Below are positions 25,646-36,605 of a DNA stretch of 64,000 nt, piece after piece (the first letter of the stretch is position 1; each line of letters begins with the position of its first letter). A program made the translations under genes and the position numbers. Source of the stretch: Fremontodendron californicum (Eukaryota; Streptophyta; Magnoliopsida; Malvales; Malvaceae); the NCBI GenBank assembly GCA_030761205.1, contig JAULJL010000010.1:2919001-2983000 (forward strand), in the 5' to 3' direction. The notes under the pieces were generated by a model. That model saw only the letters and a list, made by a program, of their open reading frames with translations, searched no databases and was not told the origin of the DNA.

Positions 25646-26031
25646 AAGTAGGAAAGAAAACAACCTTCATTGCCATCCAAAGGTTTTGGGTCTATACAGA
25701 CAGTTTGTGTACATTTGATGTTGCAAATAATGCATGTGAAGGTTTTGCTGCTTGAATTTACAGGGTTTGTTGTAGAGAGAAGAAAAAGAAAAAAAAATTA
25801 ATTTGTGGAGGATTTGATTGAGTCCACTTATGAAATACTTTTTTATAATGTGAAATTTTGAATGTGGGAAAGGAATTTTCATACATGTGAGTCTGTCAGG
25901 TGTTTGCAGCGAGCTTGGGGAGGGATGAGAACCGATGAATAATCTCTGTTCCATGATTATTTTTTGACTCACTGTTTTTCAGACATTACTAAATATTATT
26001 AAGATTGATTTGTAAGCTATGCTTCTTTGCT
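25646..26031. other. PUB4-like 3' UTR and flank
   Basis: Probable 3' UTR with no open frame of interest; transcript end not determined. Confidence 0.45.
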
Positions 26032-26900
26032 AATGATTTGTTAATTCTTTTAATAAAAAACATAATTTTCTTATAGATTACTACAAATTATTATTAATGA
26101 TTTATTGATTTTTTTTTAACAATTTTATCCTTATAATGATTTGTTAATTCTTTTAATAAAAAATCTAATTTTCTTATAGGTTACTAAAAATCATTAATTA
26201 ATCCTAATTATTTTAAGTCTAATTATTATTTGCATCTTTCTGTTTTAGGCCTATATAATTCTTATCCTACTATAAATAGTGAACAATATATATACCCTTA
26301 CTAATTTTTATAATTAACTATTTTATCCTTAATGCTGAAATTTAATTATTTTGACATATATACACTTGCTAATTTTTAAAATTAACTATTTTATCTTTAA
26401 TACTGAAATTTAATTATTTTATCTTTAATAATGATTTATTAAAAATTTTAACTATTTTATCTTTGATAATTATTTATTAATTTCTTTTAATAAAAAGTTC
26501 ATTTTTTTATAGGCTACTACAAATCATTAATAATGGTTTATTAATTTTTTTTTATAACAATTTTATCATTGATAATGATTTGTTAATTCGTTTAATAAAA
26601 AATCTAATTTTCTTATAGGCTACTACAAATCATTAATTAGTCATAATTATTTTAAGCCTAGTTATTATTTGCATCTTTCTGTTTTAGACCCATATAATTC
26701 TTATCCTACTATAAATAGTAAACGACATATATACCCTTATTCATTTTTTAATTTAATTATTTTATCCTTAATGCTAAATTTAATCATTTTATCCTTAATA
26801 ATGATTTATTAATTTTTTTAAAACTATTTTGTCCTTGATAATGGTTTATTAAATTTTTCTTTAAAAATTTATTTTCTTTTAAGACTATTAAAATCATTAA
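26032..26900. repeat. Two-copy tandem repeat of about 435 bp
   Basis: Unit 1 is about 26032-26462 and unit 2 about 26463-26900. Shared anchors recur at a constant spacing: AATAAAAAATCTAATTTTCT at about 26154 and 26595, CATCTTTCTGTTTTAG, and TTCTTATCCTACTATAAATA. Each unit contains an inner pair of TTGTTAATTC/TTTAATAAAAA blocks about 105 bp apart, so the structure is nested. Very AT-rich and non-coding. Confidence 0.8.
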
Positions 26901-27128
26901 TGAATATTGAATCCTTTTGGCAAATATATATTATATATATATATATTGAATCCTAATTAGTTTAGGCCTAATTATTTGTTAGTTACTATTATTATTTGCA
27001 TCCTAATCAAAGTAGAGAAAGTTTTTAATAGAAAAACCCTAATTATGTTTCCTTATATAAAGATGAAAGTCATGATTAATTTATTTTGTGAACTTTTGTC
27101 TGCATTAGCATTCTAATATTGCGTTATT

Positions 27129-27305
27129 ACTTCTTTTACACAGTAAGCTCATTTTATTGATTTTATGATCTATATCTAAGTTTTAATTTCTACTGTTATT
27201 TTAGCCTTATTTGTAATATACTTCTTTTACACAGTAAGCTGATTCTATTGCTTTTATTATCTATCTAAATTTTAATTTATATTGATTTTCTAATCCTATT
27301 TGTAA
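27129..27305. repeat. Tandem duplication of about 91 bp
   Basis: ACTTCTTTTACACAGTAAGC begins at 27129 and again at 27220. The following sequence (TTTTAATTT, then TTGTAA after CCTTATTT or CCTATTT) is conserved between the copies. Confidence 0.75.
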
Positions 27306-29934
27306 CAACCTATTATATTCTATTTTTTATGGAACCATGCTAAAGATATATATGCGTTTTTTATCCGCAAGTACATATAGTGCAAAACAAATAATGAGAC
27401 ATTAAATTTTTTTTGACGTGTTGCTTAGCCAATTTGTACTACTTGGATGGATAATTTATGGGCATATATACTGATCACAGACATAAAAAGGGAAGTTGAT
27501 TTTCAAACCACACAGAGCTTGAAAACTTAGACTTTTTTTTGTGGTTAACATTTACAAATTAGCTAAAAGTGTGTAAAAATTCCCAAACTTCCTCTATAAT
27601 TGATGTAAAAACTTTTAAGAAACTAATATATATATATATATATATATATTATATAAATTTATGCAATTGTTTGTTTGTGTTATGGGTGAAAACAGTTCCT
27701 TTTATGCTTTCCTTAATTTAATTTCATTAAAGATAAATTGATTTAGAAGTTGAATTAATCTAATTTTAAGCACAAAATTTCGAACGAGTTTTATTTACTG
27801 CATGTATTGGAAGAACCTATTGCTATAAATTGTAATACCAATACAATTACGTCTCTAAAATATACAGTTTATCCCTTTTGCTATCTGACTTGTATTCATG
27901 AAAATCTCAATTTCTTACCAACTCCATCAAGAATGCTAACTATAATAATCATATCACGTTAAGGCTTAGGATATAACTTCCAAACTTATAAATTACCTAA
28001 TTGTATTTGTGAGTTCATTACATTGGTTGGTGCTTTCCTAAGAGCTGTTTTTTCTCGATTAACACATATTCAGCAAAACTTCGATTGAGGAATCAGACAA
28101 GGTTTAAATTTAGTGTTATTAGAAAGAAATATTATCAATTACTAATTTCACTATGAAAATTGGATTCTAAGGTAGTGGTTAATTATTACATGAATAGTTT
28201 TATCAGAAAAGATGTGGAATAAGAAAAATCATGAATTAGTGTTGAACATTCTCCAAGCTATTCAATAGATAGAATTTCAAAATATAAGGTGGCTGCATCT
28301 ACCATTGCATGATTAATTTGATTATATAAATCATTGCTTATTATGTCAACTTCCTTCTATGCATAGTCAAATGACAATTGCTAAAACTAAGTGAGCTGAT
28401 TCTTTTACTTTGCTATTTATTAAATCTTAGATTTATTTTTTTTTAAATCGTTATGAATGTTGTTTTTTATATTTTATATACTTATTAATTCTCATTATTG
28501 TTAAATTTAGTTATGGTAATTTATATTTGAAACTCCAGTTTATTGAATCAAAGATCACATCCATAATTTTGGAAAAAAAAATACCAACAAATCAAGGTTC
28601 GAATCCTATCATATTTATCTAATTATAATATATTCAAAAATTTATATATATTTGTTACACATCTAAATTGTGTACTACAAATATTTTTTTAAAAATACAA
28701 GAATTCGTCGTATAATTTGTAGAACTTACAACTATATTTAGTCTATTAAGACATTAAACAACCAAGTTGCACAGAAAAAAATTTGAGTGGTTATGTGCAG
28801 TTTTATCTACTCTATATGAGAAAGAAGGTTACTGATGTATAAAAACTGATTTCAATCTAAATATGAATTCATTATAACTGGAGTATAAAATTATTTGTAA
28901 CTTCGATTTCGATCTAAATATGAATAATTGAAAACTAACAAAATTATTTCTTTCAATGTAGAAAAGAAAAAAAGAAAGATGGAGAACCAGACTACTACAA
29001 TAATATATTTTCAAGTGTAGCCAATAAATATCTATTCTTTGTGAATATGGATGTGAGATAAGAATCTGAACGAACTCAAAGACGTCTGGTGGTAGAACAA
29101 ATGAAGAAATTTGAAGAATCTAATTTGATATCAAACATAAATATAGAAAAAAAAAGAAAAGGATGAAACAAATAATGAAAAAATCATTTTCATAAAAGAT
29201 GATGAACATGTATCAAAGAGAAATAAAAAAATTTAAAAAAAAAAAAAGATGAAGAGTACGATTTATCATTAAATAAATTGGTAAAAAAGGAAAAAAAAAT
29301 CAAAGTAAAGAAAGAATAAGTTTCAATTTTTTTTTTAATTTTAAAGTAAAATTTCAATAATATGTTTCATAAATTTTAATTTGAATATTTTTTAGAGAGA
29401 TAACAATTATATTTTTTTTAATATTAATTATATATTATTATTTTGATATATATTAATTACATGATTTATCACCTACGTGTACCTAAACCTAGTATATATA
29501 TATATATATATATAATAAACTGACAGTAAAAATTTTTAATTTCGAGATTAATAGATTATCTCATTTTTTTTATTTTTTTAATATATCTTAAAAGATATGT
29601 GCCATTATGTTAATCCTGTTTGTGTAATTTAAAAACTTTATTGACGGTGTATGAGATAATCGTTTAAATAACACACACTCTATATCGTATAATACTTAAC
29701 AAATCATCTTGTAAATGTCTTATAAGAGCAACAGGTAGGTCATTCAACTTAGAACTCAAAACCGACATTGTGACTTGAAAAAGTTAGAAAATTTGCACAA
29801 AAGTTTGCCTCCTTATAGATATGATGTAGTTCACAAATTCAGTTTCGATTCAACATTTATTTGCCACCATAAATTAGTTGATAGAGATGATCATTTTCAT
29901 GAAGCGGTTGTAAAAACTGAATCTGACTCAACAA

Positions 29935-30126
29935 TCAGATGACATAAAGTTCTGCCTTCAAGATGTATTCCCAATTAGGTTTCTTAGAGATTCCAAAGAG
30001 CCAAAAATCGTTACTATCCCTGAAAAGACTTTCACAGGCTAATTCTGTTAGATTCGATCGAGCAGAATCATCAACATTCAACTTAGTTAACCCAAAGATG
30101 GACAAACTCATACTATATAACTCCAT
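29935..30126 (-). pseudogene. LINE-type RNase H domain fragment
   Basis: The 63-codon frame contains KLNVDDSAR, a degenerate FRDSNDFWLFG and ILKAELYVI. These line up in order with the start of the RNase H domain that ends many plant LINE ORF2 proteins (typically KLNVDGSAR, RDSNG-W-FGF, and LKAELWAI). The glycine-rich loop between them is degenerate and no reverse transcriptase flanks it. It is an old isolated relic, unrelated in position to the young LINE at 36.6 kb. Confidence 0.6.
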
Positions 30127-31277
30127 TATCTTCTTAGAGAATGAGAAATAAACACCTTATATTTTATAAAATCATGCATACAAGTTATTTAAAAATTAAT
30201 ATTAATAGATCACATAGAATTCATCTCAAAAGCACATTTTTCATATATATTATCGTAGCTATTTGATTATGTAATTTTTGGTTATCATTTTGCTAACACA
30301 ATGTTCTCAAGTCAGAGGAAGATGAGTATTTTAATTATTTTTTGATATGATGTTCGTTCCATGCAATAACAGGTGTTTAAAGAAAAAAGATTGTACGAAA
30401 ATATGAAATAGTTATTTCATATCAGCATATATTTTTTTTACTCAAATCATATAAAGTAATCAAATTTAAAAAAAATCATTTATTTATTATCAAAATCATT
30501 AATGAATTACATATAATATATAATAAATAATTATTTTTTAAAAAAAAAATTTAATTACATAACATAATTTGAATGAAACTAATTTAAAATAACCATTTTA
30601 TATAATTTTTTATCGTTTTTAAAATTATAAAATTTATTTAAAAAATTTAATTACGTAACATAATTTAAATGAAACTAATTTAAAGTAATCGTTTTATATA
30701 ATTTTTTATCTTGTTTAAAATTATGAAATTTACTTTTAAACAGCTTAATTTGGAGACACGTGAATTAGGTAGGATTATGATCAAAAAGAGGAATCAATCA
30801 TTTCTTTATTATAATATATCTCCTTTTACTCCTTTCCACTGACAACTTTACAGCGAACATTTGCTACAGTCCATTGATCTTGCTCCTCACCACCACACCC
30901 TTGCAAATTCTCTTTTTTTTTTATTATTATTATTTTTTTAGATTTCAATTTTGTAATCATCAAACAAATTCAAAAAAAAAAAAGACTTTCGTCAACGGCG
31001 GCGTTAACACTCTCCCGCGGGTGACCTTGGTTCGAACGTCAGGTTCTTCTTTTTCCTTTTCTCTGCTACCTGTTCTGGGGTTTAGGGTTTTGCGTGGATT
31101 TCAATGTGTAAAATTCTCGAAAATGTTTTCATTTTCTGCACTGTCTTATTTTTTCTTGGTCTCCTTTAACCGAATGTATAATTTTTTTCGTCGATTTTGT
31201 TCTAACTTGTAATTTGTTGAAAAAAAAAATCTATTTTTTTCGTTTATTATTAACTTGTTTATGTTCTGCAGCTTTGA

Positions 31278-31280
<3 letters not shown>

Positions 31281-31309
<29 letters not shown>
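31281..31309. repeat. TA microsatellite upstream of the uncharacterised gene
   Basis: Long AT/TA run in what is probably the 5' UTR intron (about 31043-31400) of the gene starting at 31430. Confidence 0.75.
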
Positions 31310-31314
<5 letters not shown>

Positions 31315-31429
31315 ACATTTACTTGTTTTAGTTTTTTTTTTTTTTAATTTCAATTTGCTTAGTTAAAATGGTAATGTTGAAATTGATGTGAATTTTGCAG
31401 GGAATTAGTAATTGACTTAAGGTGTCTTT

Positions 31430-34400
31430 ATGATGATTAGTATGGGCTCTGACTTGGAGCCAAAAGACAAATCGAAAACAATGGTGGAAATGGTTTCAAA
31501 CAGTAATGGAAATGGAAGCTTGCACCAAGATTCGAAAGATAAGTTTATGCATTGTGAGAGTAATTGTGAGGACATCAACTTTGGTGAGGAAACTCTGTAT
31601 GGAGTAAGACAAGCTAAGATACCCAAAGGAAACGAGGATATGGAGATTAACATAACTGAATGCACAAATTCTGACATGGATAGATTGGCTGTTGCTGAAT
31701 GTCAGGAGGATGCCACTGAGAATTCGAGTTCTTTTGGTGGCACGGTGTCTGGGTTTGAGAATGACTCAGCAATAAGTGATGTTGAAGTTGAATCGGCATT
31801 ATGTGGTGGGAGTCCGTTGGGATCAGAGTTTGATGGGTTGTTTCAAATGAGGTATTTTTTTGTAGCTTGATCTATTTTGTTTTTGTGTTAGTTTATAAAC
31901 TTATCTGGGTTGATTGGCTGTTGATGAATGATTATTTATCCTTAATCCTTTCACTGCTTTGCCAACTATTAAGGTTTCTGCCTGTTTTTTTGAAAATCTA
32001 GAATCACTTTTAGGGATTTGAAATTGGTGAGGTTATGTGTGAAGAACAAATTTCATTTTGAAAAAATTTCAGGTCTCATTTGCTTGTTATTTTACTGATA
32101 TTTAATGGACAATTTTCAATTTGGTGGTTTCTAAAAATTCACCACAAATGTACTACTTAAAATCATATTGATGCTTGATGATAGAATTATTGTTTCCACT
32201 GTTTTGGCTGGCAAAGTACTGGTAAAAAATAAACTATCTGTTATTATCTAACCATTTGTGAAGTATATATTCAGCTTGATGTCCAAATTACATGTTGCAT
32301 TATTCAGGTTGTTTTCTTTTTCCTAAATTTTCCAGGAAAAGAAAGTCGACAGATCATTGGAGGAGGTTTATTCGTCCCCTTATGTGGCGGTGTAAATGGT
32401 TAGAGTTGCAGCTCAAGGAATTTAAGTCTCAGGCATTGATTTATGATAAAGAACTTGCAGAATATGATCAGAGAAAGAACTTTGAATATGAAAAGCTCAC
32501 ATTTGAAGGGCTTCATGTGAAGTCACAACCTTTTCCTTGTCAAATTCAAAGAAAGAAAGTAATGAAGAGGAGGAAAAGAAAGCGAGTTGAAGATACTGCT
32601 GATTTAGCATCTTATATGTCACAGCATAACCTCTTCTCATATTATGGTATGAATTTCATTATCATTCTTCATTGGAATATGTATTTGCAAGTCCAAATCT
32701 GATAAGTATATTTTCTTTGCTCCCAGAAAGTAAGAAATTTATTGTTGCTACTGCTGCTCTGGATGATGATAATGGTAATTTAGGTAAGAATTATATTTGA
32801 CTCAGCTTTGGTGATTGTGTAGCTTATAGAGTAATTGAACAAGGTCCAACAAATCTATGTTGCTCCGACTCTTCATTTTTCTTGAAGTACTCGTATCTGA
32901 CACCCGTGTCCGACGCATATCCGGACATGGGTATGGGGATGTGATCCTCCAAGGACTCTCCAAATACATAGAAATCTTGAAAAAAAAAATTGAACATACC
33001 CGTGTCCGACACTCACGCCTGAGTCCAGTAACATAGCAACAAATAGCCCTTGTGATTTGTGTTTACAAAAATTGACTTTCTCCCTCCACTACTTGAGATT
33101 TCGGTCCATTTTCTTACTTGATCATTTCTACAGGGAACAAAATGGTCGACAGCAATGAAGACTTTGGGTTTAATGATGGATTGTCGAGCCTTGAATTCAG
33201 AGACAGTGATACTTGGTCAGAACAGATCCTTAGAAAGATTGATCTGGTTCAATCACAAGTTCACAAACTAAAGACCCGAGTTGACAATGTGGTGAATGAA
33301 AGTCCTCGAAAGTTCTCTTCCATTAATATATTGAGTTCACTTGTGCCATGCGACTCATTAACTGGTTTTAGAAGTCGCCCTTCTCCACCTGGGAGTGGAG
33401 AGAGAATCCCAGTTAGATCTCAATATACTTCATCCCAGCATCTTTCTGAGGGTAACATGGGAGATCTTTTTATGCCTGGAAGTGCAGTTTCAAGTCATGG
33501 AGAGGTGACGCCTTTTCCTGATACGATTGAAGGCACTGGTCAGCATCTTGCCGGGGTTTCTTATGACAATGTGAGTTCTCTTTTGACATATTCTTCTTCT
33601 TCTTGATCTTTTAAGTTTCTCTCTTCCATCATTTTCTATAACAATTATTCCCGCTTTACTTGTTCCGTTAACATTTCACACTATTTTATGATCCCTGTTT
33701 TTCTGTAATCAGGTTTTGGTTTTAATTGGTTTATGAATATTAGGAAAGTATTAGATTCCAAATATGCATTTCGACCATCTTGTTTTCATTTATAATGCAA
33801 CTGATCTTCATTTATATCTGCAGACTGAGGATGATATTTTGATACATAACCTGGCTGCCAAGGAAGAGTTGCGTAATTTTCGACATGGTTTAACTCAACA
33901 GGCAGAGGAGCCGCAGATAACTGAAAACCCTAAGACTGTTTCTACTGTTCTTGCTCCTGGAGATGACCTCCCTACAAACCCTTCTGTTCAACCAAATGTG
34001 AAGTTATCTTCAACTTCCAAATCAAAGGGCCCTAATAACAAAAGGAAGAGGGGGAAACGAAAATCAGGCGCAGGTAAGTGGAGTTGGAAATCCTCAGGTT
34101 AGTTAAAATTTTTAAGTTTGGGAATTTGTATCTATACATGTTCGAAGAAAACTTCTGGAAGAACAGTGGTAAACTTTTCCAGCCCTAATTATATCTAATG
34201 TAAATGCTCAGTGTCTATTCTCCTATCCTCTTGTTTCATGTTTCAAGGACGATTTGTACATGCACTTTTCATCCTGATGGGAACATATCCAAGTATGACA
34301 TTTCTGTATGGGGATTTCACTTTCTTTTGTTGATGTACTAATCCCAAGTCTCAATCAATTTGTTATGGCTTAGGAATTGAAATTTCACATTTAGATTTGA

Positions 34401-34770
34401 AGAGTGAAGGGCCAAAGTTTATTAAGCAAGTTATAAGTTTCATCAGAGCATTTTAGGCAGCCAAGATTGTCAAATTCTGCTTCAAAATCATAAAACTTTT
34501 TTCAATGAAAAGCTCTTTTTGGCCAATATTTGACTTCAAGGGATAACAGTATGCTTATATGCATGCTATTAATTTCTTTGATTCTTGTTTATGTACAGGA
34601 ACACCTGACAGTTTACTAAAGCATGAACATCTCTAATCATTATCAAAAGCACATATACAGGAACATTACCACTTAACTTTTTTGTTCATGCTTTTGCTTT
34701 TTTTTAATAAAAAAATGTTGCAGCTGGGCCTTTGGGGATAGTAGAAAGGGTCGCCGATGTTGAAATTTAA
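31430..34770 (+). CDS. Uncharacterised plant protein, basic and probably nuclear
   Basis: Six exons join in phase: 31430-31851, 32336-32646, 32727-32783, 33134-33570, 33824-34073 and 34724-34770, giving 507 residues. A non-coding first exon ending at 31042 and an acceptor at 31400 are likely. The N-terminal third is acidic and Ser/Asn-rich. Around residues 145-190 lies a conserved-looking block with the landmark RPLMWRCKWLEL followed by a short amphipathic helix (ELAEYDQRK). A strong basic cluster KKVMKRRKRKR follows and looks like a nuclear localisation signal. After a central Ser-rich section the C-terminus has a second basic cluster, NNKRKRGKRKS. I recognise the block from plant proteins of unknown function but no established domain. 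Reading through the last donor gives an alternative end at 34102 (501 residues). The first methionine is uncertain, since M5 is also possible. Confidence 0.8.
32855..33036 (+). mobile_element. CTATGTT-family MITE, copy B, in intron of the uncharacterised gene
   Basis: A 182 bp copy with ends CTATGTTGCTCCGACTC and GAGTCCAGTAACATAG. It is flanked by perfect 8-bp direct repeats CAACAAAT (32847-32854 and 33037-33044). Lies in the intron between 32783 and 33134. Confidence 0.9.
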
Positions 34771-35288
34771 ATTTCAAATCTGCTGGATGTCACTTCTTAA
34801 AGATAATTATATGAATCAATTAAATTATGGATTCATACTTTTATTATTATTTATTATTCATGTTTTACTTCATCAAAAAGACCAAATAATTTACTGTATC
34901 TTTATAGTAGATTACAGGATTATATATTTCCTTAAAATTAAATGAATAAATAGCCCAAATATAACATATTAATTAAAAATAATTACTATATTTAAAAATA
35001 TCATGCAATCAATTTTTAATTCTTTAAAATATTCGTTTGTTTTTGTATTTAAACATTTTTTTAATTAGAAAAAAAATGACAAAAACAATAACCAAACAGA
35101 TCTAAAAAAGTAGACATTTTATTTCATGCATGCATATACTATATTTTATATAATTGCCTTCCGAAGAAGTGGATGGGAGGATAAGAACTCTCAGAAGACA
35201 GACACTGATGAGACAAAGGAGGCAAAGCCAACACATAAACAGAATTGTATACTGGCCTATTGGAGACAGACGATGTAGCAGAGCAGAT
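34771..35288. other. Spacer between two converging genes
   Basis: Contains the 3' UTR of the uncharacterised plus-strand gene and that of the minus-strand GASA gene. The frame at 35154-35369 is a shadow of the GASA coding sequence. Nothing else seen. Confidence 0.5.
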
Positions 35289-35907
35289 CTAAGGGCACTT
35301 GGGGTGGCCCTTGGAGTTCAACTTGTCTCTATAGCAAGGGCATTCCGACTTGTTGCCGTAAGTCCCTGAAGGAACACACTTACAATCTCGGCAGCATATC
35401 CCACAATACTTCAAGCACCGGTCTTTCACTCCAGCCTTGCCACACCTTTCCCCACACTTTCTATTACAGAAATCTAATAGTCAACTCAAAAAAAACAAAA
35501 CCAATTAATTTCCATTAGAACCCAAAAAAAAAATATGAATATCTATTTTGTAGCTATGTAATTATCTTACTTCTACTTTTCATTTCAAATATATGAAAAA
35601 TTAAGCATATTCGTGTTAAATACATACTCATATTCGATACTCATTTCCGAATCCAAGTAATATAGAGTTTGTAGTAATAATTAGTTTACGTATCAGTATT
35701 AATGTCGAATGCATGCATGGTTAGAAACTAGTAATTAATTAATTAATAAAGAACATTACTTGGAGCTGAAGCAGGTGAAGGAGGAGGGACAGTGGCAGGG
35801 GCAGCAGGTTTGGGAGTGGGTACTAGGGGTTTGGCAGAGGAGAATTGGACAAATGATGAGCTCAAAACCAGGGAAACAAACAACAAAGTTGCAAATAAAA
35901 GCTTCAT
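35289..35907 (-). CDS. GASA/snakin family secreted cysteine-rich peptide precursor
   Basis: Two exons, 35907-35760 and 35473-35289, give 110 residues. Residues 1-25 are a signal peptide (hydrophobic run ending FSSA). A short Pro/Ala-rich spacer follows (26-49), then the C-terminal GASA domain of about 60 residues with all twelve cysteines in family order, including CGICC, CKCVPSGTYGN and the terminal KCP. Family knowledge: GASA peptides are gibberellin-responsive apoplastic peptides involved in growth, redox balance and defence; snakins are antimicrobial. The penultimate cysteine block is CPCYRD, as in snakin-type members. A proline-rich spacer before the domain is seen in some members such as GASA14. 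The exon 2 acceptor was set to keep the first cysteine in frame. Intact. Confidence 0.92.
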
Positions 35908-36104
35908 TTTTATGTTGTTTTTTTTCCTATTGTTTGAGGGATGGCAAGTATAGCAAGGTAGAGAAAAAAATAAAATAAAATAAAACAATATCTATATATT
36001 GTGGCTAATTGCTCTCTCGATCGAAAAGGGGTAGCTAAAGGGTCGAGTGAAGGTGGCCCCTTGCAGGTGCTGATTGCTGACGGATTTGTGAGATTTTGCA
36101 AAGG

Positions 36105-36113
36105 TATTTATAG
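36105..36113 (-). promoter_or_regulatory. Probable TATA box of the GASA gene
   Basis: CTATAAATA on the minus strand, about 200 bp upstream of the start codon. It predicts a transcript start near 36075 and a 5' UTR of about 170 nt. Confidence 0.6.
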
Positions 36114-36589
36114 AGAGGGGTTTTGTTTGGGATTGATAGAAAAGAACAATTTTTATTTTTTTTAAATGTGGGTACACTTGGGTACAGACTGTAACTTGGG
36201 TGGTTCTTTTTGTGGGGGGTGAGAGCGACCATCAGCCATTAGCTAGCTGTTCAATATTTGTGTTGTGGAAGCCAGGTTTAATATCGTAGTACTAGGAAGA
36301 AATTAAGCTTACTAGTTCCCTTGCAGATTTCCTAGCTGCTGCAACTTCTAGAAAGATATTCTATATTAAAAAAAAATGATAAATACTAATATTATGTTCA
36401 CTATGCAATGTATGAAGACTTCATTCAGCTTGGCTGACTGGAAATATCCATGAACTAACCTCGTTATCAGTTCAACTCTATTCTTGGATCACTTAAAATA
36501 AAAGAATTTTCAACAAAAAAAAAATCCAAAACTCAGCTCATTGAGGAAGGTTTTTTTTCTTTCGAATTTTTAGAAAGTTGTTTAACCCG
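36114..36589. other. GASA promoter-proximal region up to the LINE insertion
   Basis: No gene seen. This is the only original upstream sequence left between the GASA TATA box and the LINE, so distal GASA promoter elements may have been displaced by 2.9 kb. Confidence 0.5.
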
Positions 36590-36605
36590 AAAAGCCAGGT
36601 TAATT

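Larger units (their letters stand above)
26901..30840. other. AT-rich gene-poor spacer
   Basis: Holds a small tandem duplication (27129-27305), TA microsatellites near 27625-27650 and 29493-29514, and the LINE fragment listed separately. A box-B-like GGTTCGAATCC at about 28597 has no tRNA structure around it. No intact gene seen. Confidence 0.5.

Noticed and set aside
28580..28620. GGTTCGAATCC, matching a tRNA T-loop / box B
   Set aside because: No acceptor stem, D-arm or anticodon arm could be folded upstream; probably chance or a SINE scrap.
35154..35369. 71-codon plus-strand frame rich in Arg
   Set aside because: Antisense of the GASA second exon and its 3' UTR.
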